64,000 bases of DNA, from assembly GCA_013361095.1 (NCBI GenBank), contig JAATWA010000001.1, positions 2,830,501 to 2,894,500 on the forward strand, given 5' to 3'. Position numbers and translations under genes: made by a program. Shown piece by piece: positions 24,372-31,754 of the stretch. A model generated the notes under the pieces. The model was not told the DNA's origin. It saw nothing but the letters and a program-made list of their open reading frames with translations, and ran no database searches. Within the stretch, counting starts at the first letter, position 1, and every line of letters begins with the position of its first letter. This DNA is from Pseudanabaena biceps. GTDB taxonomy: Bacteria > Cyanobacteriota > Cyanobacteriia > Pseudanabaenales > Pseudanabaenaceae.

Positions 24372-25925
24372 TCACTTTTCAGTCCGCTCCAATGATTTGT
24401 TATCTCTCTTTGTGGTGGATCGCTGAACTCGCAACGGAATCTCTTGATGATCTTGAGGCTTACCCCAGAACTGCTCTAAAGTTGGACCATTTTTTACACG
24501 GCGATCGCAAAAAAAGAAATTCCACCATTCATGTAACATCACCCGTTTTCCCATTCTAGTGAACCAATTCATCCCATGACGGGCAGCGCAATCTGGCTGG
24601 ATAAACGCCCTCCATAAAGCTTTTGGACGAGCTTGTAAAATGATTTCAATCAACTTCACCCAGAGAAATATTCGCCAAGGTGGCATATGAATCGTCTCCA
24701 AAACTTGGTGCTTATAGTCCCATTTAGTCTGATCCAGTTGGATAATTCGCCGCTCTGATTCAAGGCGGAAGTATCCCGTCCAACGATGAGGTGTGACATA
24801 CAAGGTCATAATCTGATCAGGATCATACAAAAGTAACTGCTGTAAAGAACGGATGAAATCCCGATCCGTCACTTCTGCAAAATCGGTCACCCAAGTTGCA
24901 AGAGATAGAATGCCATGCTGTCGCAGTAAGCGAATTGCCTCTCGATCAGACTGAATTGTTCCACCTTTGCGAATTTTTTTGAGTGTAGCTTCATCGGTGT
25001 TTTCCATTCCCATCAGAAAACGCTCTATCCCTGCTTTGCGATAAAGATGCAAAATATCGGCATCACGCACAATATCATCGGCACGGGTGGAGCCAATAAT
25101 AGTAATGTTAATGTTCTCAGCAATGATAGCTTCGCAAAGTTCACGCCAAATCGCCTTATTTACAGTTGGATTTTCGTCAGCCAAATTAATCAGTTCTACC
25201 CCATGAGTGCGATGCAGCCAAGCAATCTCTTTGGCAAATTTTTGGGGATTCCGATGTCGCCAACGCGCCCAAAATCCTCTCTGACCACAATAGTTACAAA
25301 GGTGAGGACATCCACGGGAAAACTGCATAACTACAGCTCGTTTGCCGCCGTAGTAGCTATATTTTTTGTGATCAATCAGTTCCCAGCCCACCCGATAGGC
25401 ATCAAGGTCTTCAATCATAGTTGCTGGTGCGGTCTCAACAATCTGTCCATTGCGGCGAAAAGCAATTCCATCCACAGATTCCAGATCGTTTACGCAAAAA
25501 TTGCTCTTCTCAATCGCCGCAATCAGCTTGGGTAAAGTTGCTTCACCTTCACCCCGAACTACTATATCGATCTGTGGTTCTTGGGCGAGTATGTCGCGAA
25601 AGTGGTAAGTCGGGAAAACTCCACCATAAATGATCTTGATGTTGGGTAGTTCTACATGGAAACGCCGAGTTAGTTCTGCCACAATCGGATGTGCCGAGGT
25701 CGAGCCAGAATGTCCAATTAAAATTACTTGCGGATCGTGAGTGATTACTCGCTTAACTATCTCGTCATAAGCAAGTGGACCGATTTCAGCGTCCAGCAAT
25801 GTAACATCATGCCCAGCATCTATCAGTGCCCCACCTACACACAAAAGCCCCAATGGAGGAAGTTGCTCTCGTGGAATACGACTGCCGATCGCGGGATGTG
25901 GGGGATTCACAATCAAGATACGCAT
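24372..25925 (-). CDS. bchE: Anaerobic Mg-protoporphyrin IX monomethyl ester cyclase (BchE/ChlE-type)
   Basis: B12-dependent radical SAM enzyme of 517 residues that forms the isocyclic ring of chlorophyll without oxygen. The N-terminus is the BchE signature RILIVNPPHPAIGSRIPREQ with a cobalamin-binding Rossmann domain (LLDAEIGP, ILIGHSGSTSAHP). The radical SAM cluster motif is SRGCPHLCNYCGQRG (CxxxCxxC, residues ~205-213). LINLADENPTVNKAIW and FLMGMENTDEATLKKIRKGG follow the family. It most likely serves chlorophyll synthesis under low oxygen; chlM lies 2 kb away. The long upstream region 25926-26614 probably carries its control. Confidence 0.9.
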   Translation of the reverse strand: MRILIVNPPHPAIGSRIPREQLPPLGLLCVGGALIDAGHDVTLLDAEIGPLAYDEIVKRVITHDPQVILIGHSGSTSAHPIVAELTRRFHVELPNIKIIYGGVFPTYHFRDILAQEPQIDIVVRGEGEATLPKLIAAIEKSNFCVNDLESVDGIAFRRNGQIVETAPATMIEDLDAYRVGWELIDHKKYSYYGGKRAVVMQFSRGCPHLCNYCGQRGFWARWRHRNPQKFAKEIAWLHRTHGVELINLADENPTVNKAIWRELCEAIIAENINITIIGSTRADDIVRDADILHLYRKAGIERFLMGMENTDEATLKKIRKGGTIQSDREAIRLLRQHGILSLATWVTDFAEVTDRDFIRSLQQLLLYDPDQIMTLYVTPHRWTGYFRLESERRIIQLDQTKWDYKHQVLETIHMPPWRIFLWVKLIEIILQARPKALWRAFIQPDCAARHGMNWFTRMGKRVMLHEWWNFFFCDRRVKNGPTLEQFWGKPQDHQEIPLRVQRSTTKRDNKSLERTEK

Positions 25926-26316
25926 ACAGACTCTTTTGGGCTAAAAGCTAGATAATTGCTATGGATTAGACGCCACTAGGCACAATTTGCCATCGCCGAT
26001 CTCACGAACTATGTTTGATGTGGTCGAAGATGTTTTGCTGTTCTTTGAGATTTCTTCTCACCAAGATGAGAACTTTTACTAACGCCACCGATGCTCTCTC
26101 TTTGGCTGGCGAGACAACTCTGTATTATCTTGCAGATTACAGGATAAATACTTATAAAAGGTAAATGTTACATAAATTCTCATATAAAGCAACCAATAAG
26201 TGTAATAACAAGATTTTTGCAGGGTAACAGCCCTGAATAGAGTTTTATCTGGTAAAATGTAACCTTGTAGAGTGTCCTAGCAGAGAGTAATGCATAAACA
26301 ATTAGCATTAAGTTAA

Positions 26317-26336
26317 GTAACGTTTGGGTACGTTAC
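26317..26336. promoter_or_regulatory. Palindrome, candidate regulator site upstream of bchE
   Basis: GTAACGTTTGGGTACGTTAC: 7-bp arms (GTAACGT / ACGTTAC) around a 6-base spacer. It is about 400 bases from the bchE start. The regulator is unknown; assignment to oxygen or low-O2 control is speculation. Confidence 0.35.
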
Positions 26337-26398
26337 ATTGCATTAAAACACGCTGCAAGATCGACGATCTCATTAAAGTTAAAGGGGGGCTATATTGC

Positions 26399-26434
26399 GA
26401 TCTCAATTACTGTGAGTCTCGAATTCTAGGCGAT
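26399..26434. repeat. Third, diverged copy of the 36-bp repeat
   Basis: GATCTCAATTACTGTGAGTC-TCGAATTCTAGGCGAT, sharing TGAGTC and TTCTAGGCGAT with the copies at 24089 and 24139. Confidence 0.6.
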
Positions 26435-26614
26435 CGCAAAATGCTTAACCTCAACCCAAGAGGTTGCTTTGCAAAATCCCCAACTTGACGATGATTTGCG
26501 CGATCGCTTAGTTCGCGCGATCGCAGAGTTAAATGCAGTAGTGGAATGTTTGGAGTCTCAGTAAGGCGATCGCAATTCGGCTTTTGTAGAGAGATTAGAG
26601 AATGCAATTTAGTG

Positions 26615-27667
26615 TTAAGGCTTTTTTAATTGGAATGCTGTGTACTTACCGTCCAAACCTTCAACAATTGTGCGAGTATTGGCAATCAACATTCCTGCAT
26701 AAGTTTCGGCTTCACTACCCTTTGCACCTAAGCCATCAGCATAGAGTTCGTGATCGGAAACCTTGACATTCGCTTCCTTAGCCACATTAGTAATCAACTT
26801 AGGATTGATTGATATTTCCACAAAGATGGTAGGAACTTGGCTGGACCTGATTGTATCCACAAGTTCTTTGACTCTAGTTGGTGTTGGCTGCTCATCTGTA
26901 CTCATTCCATTTAATGCACCCTCAACAGGAATACCGTAGGCTTGAGCGTAATAACCAAGAGCATCATGGGTCGTAACCAACTTTCGCGAACCTTGAGGAA
27001 TTGTGGCAATTTGAGACTTAATCCACGTATCGATCTGTTCTATTTCATTGATAATTTTAGCGGTGTTTTTGGTATAAGTTTCCGCTTGATCGGGACGTAG
27101 CGTACTCAAGCTTTTGCTAATTGATTGAGCAATTTTGATACCATTTTGAGCATTGTTCCAAACATGGGGATCGGCTTCTTTTTCCACTTTCTGCTCGGAC
27201 TTCTTCACTTGCTCTTCTTTAGCATGATCGTGATCATGCCCTTCTTCAGACATGAGAGGAATTGGCACAGCAATTTCGTTAATTGCGATTTTGGGAGCAG
27301 GATTAGAACTGGCTTGGATTAGTTTGATCAGACTTGGCTCAAAGTTGTAACCGCTATATAGAACTAGTTTGGCTGAGTCGATCGCTTTGCGGTCATCGGG
27401 CTTAGGTTGATAAATGTGAGGGTCAGTGCCAGCTTCAATCAAGCATTTTAGATTAATCGTATTACCTGCAATTTGTTTAGTTAGACCACAGGATACAGAG
27501 TTGGTCGCTACGACTAAAGGTAAGCTTTCCGTCTGTGTGGTAGTTGCGATGTCTGTGGTTGCGGAGCTGCTGGGTTTTGTATTGCTAGTGATGGAGCAGG
27601 CGGTGATGCTAGTAGTGATCACCAGTGCTATAGCTATGGATAATTTTTGGGGTAAGTTGAAATGCAT
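26615..27667 (-). CDS. znuA: Zinc ABC transporter substrate-binding lipoprotein
   Basis: Cluster 9 metal-binding protein of 350 residues. A lipoprotein signal (ITAC lipobox, Cys ~24) anchors it outside the membrane. The four ligands are recognisable: GTDPHIYQPKPDD (His), DPHVWNN (His), TTHDALGYYAQAYG (His) and SDHELYADGLG (Glu/Asp region). A His-rich acidic loop, EEGHDHDHAKEEQ, is typical of ZnuA rather than the Mn-binding MntC. A perfect Zur-type palindrome 20-odd bases upstream supports zinc control. The permease and ATPase genes are not in this window. Confidence 0.85.
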   Translation of the reverse strand: MHFNLPQKLSIAIALVITTSITACSITSNTKPSSSATTDIATTTQTESLPLVVATNSVSCGLTKQIAGNTINLKCLIEAGTDPHIYQPKPDDRKAIDSAKLVLYSGYNFEPSLIKLIQASSNPAPKIAINEIAVPIPLMSEEGHDHDHAKEEQVKKSEQKVEKEADPHVWNNAQNGIKIAQSISKSLSTLRPDQAETYTKNTAKIINEIEQIDTWIKSQIATIPQGSRKLVTTHDALGYYAQAYGIPVEGALNGMSTDEQPTPTRVKELVDTIRSSQVPTIFVEISINPKLITNVAKEANVKVSDHELYADGLGAKGSEAETYAGMLIANTRTIVEGLDGKYTAFQLKKP

Positions 27668-27688
27668 TTCGCGCTTTATTACAAAGAA

Positions 27689-27703
27689 TGATAATCATTA
27701 TCA
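27689..27703 (-). promoter_or_regulatory. Zur box of znuA
   Basis: TGATAATCATTATCA, a perfect 7-1-7 palindrome matching the cyanobacterial Zur/Fur-family operator, 22 bases upstream of the znuA start. It predicts repression by zinc-loaded Zur. Confidence 0.75.
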
Positions 27704-27740
27704 TAGTATATTTGCAGTCAAGCAAGTTTTGCTTGGGGCA

Positions 27741-27787
27741 TCCAATAATTAAGTTGCGGAGCAAAGCGCCGCAACTTAATTGTTGGA
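27741..27787. repeat. Hairpin with TCCAATAATTAAG arms
   Basis: TCCAATAATTAAGTTGCGG / CCGCAACTTAATTGTTGGA around AGCAAAGCG (GCAAAGC tip). Lies between chlM and znuA. Confidence 0.8.
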
Positions 27788-27822
27788 TTTTGACTTGGAC
27801 GAGCTATAGATAAAGCAAAATG

Positions 27823-27864
27823 CAAAAAATAGCGTCACAACCTTTGGTTGTGACGCTATTTTTG
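27823..27864 (-). terminator. Terminator of chlM
   Basis: CAAAAAATAGCGTCACAACC / GGTTGTGACGCTATTTTTG with a TTT loop, directly after the chlM stop; T-rich on the minus strand too. Confidence 0.85.
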
Positions 27865-27871
27865 TTTGCAA

Positions 27872-28579
27872 CTAATTACGAACTGCTTCAAATAATCTTG
27901 AGAAATAGAAGGAAGTTGCCGTGAATTCTTTCCGTTTAATCGTGAAGCCTAGCTTCTTAAGAACACGACGCACATCAGACTCCTTGTGCAAATAGGCGCG
28001 AGTTGCCTTGCTAGGACCGGGAACCATGTCACCGACCTTCTTCATAAGGACATAGTAAGGATTCTTCGGTGCAAAGCTCAGGATGAGACGTGATTTGGTG
28101 AGAGAGGCAAGATGCTCGATCATTTGCTCAGATTCGCGATCGGGGTAGTGGATCAACACATCTAGACAAATTACTGTGTCATATTCTCCTGAGAGTTTGG
28201 CTAAATCCTTGACTTCAAATACAGGATTGGCGGAATCCGTAGCGCGATCTTTGCCTTCACCCACCATCTTTTCAGAAATGTCACTGGCATAAACCTTTGC
28301 TCCCATTGCTGCGAGGGGAATACTTAAGCTCCCAGTGCCACAACCAGCATCACATACAGTTTGTTTCGCCGCGTTTTTATCATTTTTAAACCAATCTAAG
28401 ACATAATCAACCGTCTGTTGATGTCCTGTGCGAATGTCGCGCTGAACTCGATTAACATCACCTTCGCCATAAATCCGTCGCCAGCGATCAAAGCCAGTGG
28501 AATTAAAATAGTCACGAACTATTTCTTTGTCTTTGGGGGATTCTTTGATTGAAGTATTGGAGGTAGTCTTATTAGCCAT
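27872..28579 (-). CDS. chlM: Mg-protoporphyrin IX O-methyltransferase
   Basis: SAM-dependent methyltransferase of 235 residues that methylates Mg-protoporphyrin IX, the step before the cyclase. Family hallmarks: VRDYFNSTGFDRWRRIYGEG at the N-terminus, TVCDAGCGTGSLSIPLA (SAM-binding motif I), VYASDISEKMV, YDTVICLDVLIHYPD, and a C-terminal FAPKNPYYVLMKKVGDMVPG, ending SFYFSRLFEA. It lies 2 kb from the anaerobic cyclase gene with znuA between them. Confidence 0.95.
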   Translation of the reverse strand: MANKTTSNTSIKESPKDKEIVRDYFNSTGFDRWRRIYGEGDVNRVQRDIRTGHQQTVDYVLDWFKNDKNAAKQTVCDAGCGTGSLSIPLAAMGAKVYASDISEKMVGEGKDRATDSANPVFEVKDLAKLSGEYDTVICLDVLIHYPDRESEQMIEHLASLTKSRLILSFAPKNPYYVLMKKVGDMVPGPSKATRAYLHKESDVRRVLKKLGFTIKRKEFTATSFYFSRLFEAVRN

Positions 28580-28614
28580 GATTGCGAAGAAAGTTTACAG
28601 ACAAACGATTTTAC

Positions 28615-28659
28615 CCCAGAAATTAGAGGCGACGCGATGCGTCGCCTCTAATTTCTGGG
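28615..28659. repeat. Perfect hairpin between divergent chlM and sppA
   Basis: CCCAGAAATTAGAGGCGACGC, loop GAT, complement ending CTGGG; tip GCGATGC. It lies between two gene starts. Confidence 0.85.
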
Positions 28660-28698
28660 TTTTATATTAAACTAAAGCAGCCGCCACCAAATTTTGCT

Positions 28699-29733
28699 AT
28701 GCAACTTAACCGCATCATTGCTTTAGTCCTAGTCGTTGTTTGCTTTGTGTCTGCGACCTTTGGCATTCAACGCCGCCAAATGAGTGAAGCTTTGAATTTG
28801 AAAAAAGTACTCGATCGCGATCGCCTAGAGTTAATTTCTTTAGATGGGGCAATCTCTGGGGCGAGAGGTTCGGCAGCAGGAGCGATGTCAGTGCGCGATC
28901 GCTTGCGTGAACTAATCGACGATGAACCCGTAAAAGGTGTATTGCTATCAATCAATAGCCCTGGTGGGACTGTCGGGGCAAGCAAAGAACTATACGAGGC
29001 GGTCAAAGACTTGGCAGCTAAAAAGCCTGTAGTTGTAAGTATGCTCGATCAAGCCACTAGTGGCGGCTACTATGCAGCCAGTCCCGCCACCAAAATCTAT
29101 GCCAACGCAGGAACGATCACAGGAAGCATTGGCGTAATTTTAAATGGATTTAATGCTAAAGAATTACTGGATCGGGTGGGAATTAAATCTCAAACTGTCA
29201 AAACTGGTCCCTACAAAGATATTTTTTCGTCATTCCGTGAATTGGATGAGCCAGAACGTGATTTACTGCAAAAGCTGCTCCAAAGTACATATCAAGAATT
29301 TATTACCGATGTATCGAAGGGTCGGAATCTGGATTTAGAGGTAGTGCGAAAGTTAGCGGATGGACGGATTTATACGGGTAGACAAGCCCAAGAAAATAAG
29401 TTGGTTGATGCACTCGGCACATTAGATCAAGCGATCGCGGATTTGCGAGGTTTAGCTAGGAAGAAGTTTGATATTCCCGAAGACAGAGAGTTACCCATCC
29501 GTAAATCTTTCGCTTCCTTTGATCGCATCCTAGACCAGTTGCTCAATCAAGCCAATGTCAGTATTGCCTTACCATTTTTTAGTATTGCCCATGATCTTGC
29601 TAGTAACGGTGATATATCGGGAGCTTTTTCTGATGCGATCGCCAATCAAATGACTTCCAAATTAACTGGTCAGAATATGCAAGCTAAAAGTTACGACCCA
29701 CCAATTTTGCTTATGCCAAGTTGGGCAAATTAA
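28699..29733 (+). CDS. sppA: Signal peptide peptidase SppA (S49 family)
   Basis: Protein of 344 residues with an N-terminal membrane anchor (ALVLVVVCFVSATFG). ClpP-like fold: LLSINSPGGTVGASKELYE, SMLDQATSGGYYAASPATKI (catalytic Ser in SGGYY, residue ~119), ITGSIGVILNGFN, and VKTGPYKDIFSSFRELDEPE (general-base Lys). DGRIYTGRQAQENKLVDALG is the family C-terminal signature. It degrades released signal peptides and possibly membrane protein fragments. Single-domain (short) form. A perfect hairpin follows the stop by four bases. Confidence 0.9.
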   Translation: MQLNRIIALVLVVVCFVSATFGIQRRQMSEALNLKKVLDRDRLELISLDGAISGARGSAAGAMSVRDRLRELIDDEPVKGVLLSINSPGGTVGASKELYEAVKDLAAKKPVVVSMLDQATSGGYYAASPATKIYANAGTITGSIGVILNGFNAKELLDRVGIKSQTVKTGPYKDIFSSFRELDEPERDLLQKLLQSTYQEFITDVSKGRNLDLEVVRKLADGRIYTGRQAQENKLVDALGTLDQAIADLRGLARKKFDIPEDRELPIRKSFASFDRILDQLLNQANVSIALPFFSIAHDLASNGDISGAFSDAIANQMTSKLTGQNMQAKSYDPPILLMPSWAN

Positions 29734-29737
29734 ACCA

Positions 29738-29776
29738 TCAAAAAAGAAAGAGCGCTTTGCGCTCTTTCTTTTTTGA
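29738..29776 (+). terminator. Terminator after sppA
   Basis: TCAAAAAAGAAAGAGCGC / GCGCTCTTTCTTTTTTGA, loop TTT. The centre is the AGCGCTTTGCGCT motif. Confidence 0.9.
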
Positions 29777-29798
29777 TATAGCTATAGCCACACAAATC

Positions 29799-29853
29799 AA
29801 AACCCAAACAGGGTGAGGCGGTGCTTCCCACCGCCTCACCCTGTTTGGGTTTT
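29799..29853. repeat. Perfect hairpin with AAAACCCAAACAG arms
   Basis: AAAACCCAAACAGGGTGAGG-CGGTG / complement ending TTTT, loop CTTCC. It is preceded by ATAGCTATAGCCA, as in the copies at 32540 and 40735. Confidence 0.9.
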
Positions 29854-29884
29854 ATTTCCTAATATGAATGGCGATAGCCATACT

Positions 29885-30124
29885 TTAAGACTTGGCAAAT
29901 TTTTGTTTAAATTTAGAAATTACACCACTGGCGATCGCGCCAGCCATAACAATTCCCAATACAGGTTGGATTAGTGGCTCCCATAGTTGTCGCCATAGGT
30001 CTAATCCAAGATTTATTTTGAGGCTTTCTCCTCCGAGGGCAATCAGTAGCCAAGCAAAAAAGAAAAACACTAAAAACAAATTAAACATCAAAAATTTATT
30101 AGTCCAACGACCGATAGTTTCCAT
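29885..30124 (-). CDS. Small membrane protein of unknown function
   Basis: Protein of 79 residues with two predicted membrane helices: FLMFNLFLVFFFFAWLLIAL and VLGIVMAGAIASGVI, a short amphipathic link, and a basic C-terminus (SKFKQKFAKS). The family was not recognised. It is on the same strand as psbK and downstream of it, separated by a hairpin (30202-30237). Confidence 0.55.
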   Translation of the reverse strand: METIGRWTNKFLMFNLFLVFFFFAWLLIALGGESLKINLGLDLWRQLWEPLIQPVLGIVMAGAIASGVISKFKQKFAKS

Positions 30125-30181
30125 AGTTTTTAAAATAACAGTTTTTAAAATAACAGTTTTCTGAATATTTCAATATTTTGG

Positions 30182-30237
30182 AGCGCTTTGCGCTGTATTA
30201 AAACAATCGGGGTAACGTTGCCGCTACCCCGATTGTT
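30182..30237. repeat. Mini-hairpin plus imperfect GC hairpin
   Basis: AGCGCTTTGCGCT (30182-30194) then AACAATCGGGGTA-ACG / CGC-TACCCCGATTGTT (30202-30237). It sits between psbK and the small membrane protein gene. Confidence 0.75.
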
Positions 30238-30342
30238 AATGTCATTTTTGTTTTGATTTTAGTTTTTATTTTAAAAATAGCCAAAACGTAAATTAGATGT
30301 TTTTTATAAGTTTTTTGAATTAGTCAAAACCTATCTCGAAAC

Positions 30343-30480
30343 TTACTTGAACCCTACCGCTGCTTGCCACACAAAGGCGAGTAACAAGAAGAATACGGGG
30401 ATTACAGGAAGAACATTCACCAGTGGGTCGAAAATTCTATAAGCTTCAGGTAACGTTGCGATTAATAAACCAAGTTGCAT
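30343..30480 (-). CDS. psbK: Photosystem II reaction centre protein K
   Basis: Short gene of 45 codons. The protein is [45 protein letters not shown]. It contains the conserved LPEAY-IFDP processing region and the [20 protein letters not shown] membrane helix that define PsbK. The propeptide before LPEAY is short, as in cyanobacteria. A strong Shine-Dalgarno (AAGGAGGT) lies about ten bases upstream of the ATG. PsbK is a small transmembrane subunit near CP43 and helps stabilise photosystem II. Confidence 0.95.
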   Translation of the reverse strand: MQLGLLIATLPEAYRIFDPLVNVLPVIPVFFLLLAFVWQAAVGFK

Positions 30481-30574
30481 TAAAAATAGACCTCCTTCAA
30501 GAGCTAAGATGAATTTTAGCACTCAAAGAAGACATTTTTTATATTTTTATTAATAGGTTTATATAGGTCTACGT

Positions 30575-31024
30575 ATGGCGATCGCACAGAAAAATTTCTT
30601 GAAAACTCTGCAAATTAGCGCTTTAGCCCTCTTTCTTTGTGTTTTTTCGTTTGTATTTAGTCCATCTGCTTGGGCGATCGTCCAAATAAAGCTGACTAAT
30701 CTCTCCTATGCGCCATGTACTGGTGATGCTGGTAAAAACATGGTGCTAGGCGGTGGAATTATGTCCGCCAAATGCTATGTGGTTAAGGGTATTGCCAATA
30801 ATCCATCAGGAAAGGTGGTCTATAACGCAGATATTTTTGGGCGTATTTATGATGCTAATGGTAATGATGCTATGCCTGAAAGGACGAGATTGGGCGCAGT
30901 TGAGGAAATTCCCGTCGGCAAGAGTGACTTTGAGCTTATGGTGGCAATCCCTGCGGAGCAGCCTGAACCCTTAGATCTTGTCCAATTTAAAGCTTCAGGA
31001 TTTGCAGGCAAGGTCAGACGCTAA
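30575..31024 (+). CDS. Secreted protein of unknown function
   Basis: Protein of 149 residues with a clear signal peptide (LQISALALFLCVFSFVFS, then PSAWA cleavage after residue ~34). The mature part is beta-rich (IKLTNLSYAPCTGDAGKNMV, KCYVVKGIANNPSGKVVYNA, FGRIYDANGN) and has two Cys residues that could pair. The text resembles FxLYD-like secreted folds, but I do not recognise the family with certainty. It is divergent from psbK with a ~95-bp gap; a perfect hairpin starts three bases after the stop. Confidence 0.7.
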   Translation: MAIAQKNFLKTLQISALALFLCVFSFVFSPSAWAIVQIKLTNLSYAPCTGDAGKNMVLGGGIMSAKCYVVKGIANNPSGKVVYNADIFGRIYDANGNDAMPERTRLGAVEEIPVGKSDFELMVAIPAEQPEPLDLVQFKASGFAGKVRR

Positions 31025-31027
31025 GCC

Positions 31028-31074
31028 CCAAACAAGCTGGTTCGCACGCTTCGCGTGCGAACCAGCTTGTTTGG
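31028..31074 (+). terminator. Perfect hairpin after the secreted protein gene
   Basis: CCAAACAAGCTGGTTCGCAC-GC, loop TTC (GCTTCGC tip), full complement. Confidence 0.85.
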
Positions 31075-31076
31075 CT

Positions 31077-31167
31077 CCTGAGCAAACGAACCCAGAATTT
31101 TTTAAAAGTGTTGCAAGGCAACACTTTTAAAAAATTCTGGGTTCGGATTTGAGCGCAAAGCGCTGTA
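31077..31167. repeat. Family-B MITE-like unit, third copy (inverted)
   Basis: GAGCAAACGAACCC, then a hairpin (31087-31145) with AGAATTTTTTAAAAGTGTTGC arms and GCAAGGC tip, then GGATTTGAGCGCAAAGCGCT-GTA. It is the reverse orientation of the copies at 10298 and 14524; the left end is cut short by the neighbouring hairpin. Confidence 0.8.
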
Positions 31168-31259
31168 AGAGGGGTATCGCGATCGCCATTCGTTTTACAC
31201 AGGTTTGGGCTTTTGTGGCAAAATTTAACTCTACGATTCTCTGAACAAATATCAAAAAT

Positions 31260-31535
31260 ATGGCTGTTAAAGTTCTCATTCCCACGCCTCTACAACAATT
31301 GACCAATAATCAAGCCACCGTCGAATGTGCTGGTGACTCAGTTAAAGAAATGATTGATTCACTCGAATCCAACTGTCCGGGCATTAAAGCTCGTATTTGT
31401 GATGATCAAGGCAATCTGCGCCGCTTTGTTAACTTTTATGTCAATAGCGAAGATATTCGTTTTTTAGACGGCGCGAATACGGCGCTTAATGATGGCGATG
31501 AAGTCAGCATTATTCCCGCGATCGCTGGGGGCTAA
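31260..31535 (+). CDS. MoaD/ThiS family sulfur-carrier protein
   Basis: Protein of 91 residues with a ubiquitin-like beta-grasp fold and the C-terminal Gly-Gly (SIIPAIAGG) that is adenylated and thiocarboxylated by an E1-like enzyme. Other family features: [38 protein letters not shown], and LNDGDEVSI. It could serve molybdopterin, thiamine, cysteine or other sulfur transfer. No partner E1 or sulfurtransferase gene is adjacent, so the pathway is open. Confidence 0.85.
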   Translation: MAVKVLIPTPLQQLTNNQATVECAGDSVKEMIDSLESNCPGIKARICDDQGNLRRFVNFYVNSEDIRFLDGANTALNDGDEVSIIPAIAGG

Positions 31536-31539
31536 TTAC

Positions 31540-31614
31540 AGCGCTTTGCGCTTTCTTAAAACCCCAGAAAGTTTTTGAAAGGCTTGCAAAGCAAGCCTTT
31601 CAAAAACTTTCTGG
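31540..31614. repeat. Mini-hairpin plus long hairpin after the MoaD/ThiS gene
   Basis: AGCGCTTTGCGCT (31540-31552), TTCTTAAAACC, then a perfect stem CCAGAAAGTTTTTGAAAGGC-TTGC with AAA loop (31564-31614). Same organisation as 15855-15926. Confidence 0.85.
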
Positions 31615-31664
31615 TACTACACAAAGCTGTAAAAGACTGTATTAGCAATGCTCGTCAGAACCAG

Positions 31665-31717
31665 CAATAAATAAGTGAATGTGCATGGCTTTGCCATGCA
31701 CATTCACTTATTTATTG
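31665..31717. repeat. Perfect 25-bp hairpin
   Basis: CAATAAATAAGTGAATGTGC-ATGGC, loop TTT, exact complement; tip GCTTTGC. It lies upstream of the ribD-like gene start. Confidence 0.9.
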
Positions 31718-31754
31718 GTAAGGGTGGTTTTTTAATTTCCAATATTTGGTTGCC

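Larger units (their letters stand above)
25926..26614. other. 689-bp gene-free region upstream of bchE
   Basis: No confident gene. Contents: an AT-rich stretch with a 6-7-bp-armed palindrome GTAACGT-TTGGGT-ACGTTAC near 26317-26336, a diverged copy of the 36-bp repeat (26399-26434), and a short open stretch (about 26447-26563, reading QNPQLDDDLRDRLVRAIAEL) that looks like the end of a decayed gene. It probably holds the bchE and possibly other promoters. Confidence 0.5.

Noticed and set aside
25047..25535. 162-residue open frame opposite bchE
   Set aside because: It lies fully inside the strongly conserved BchE coding sequence on the other strand.
26012..26083. Short frame MFDVVEDVLLFFEISSHQDE upstream of bchE
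   Set aside because: Only about 23 residues, no ribosome site or family match; could be a decayed gene end but cannot be supported.
26447..26563. Open stretch reading QNPQLDDDLRDRLVRAIAEL
   Set aside because: No start codon and no recognised family; mentioned as a possible gene fragment within the intergenic entry only.
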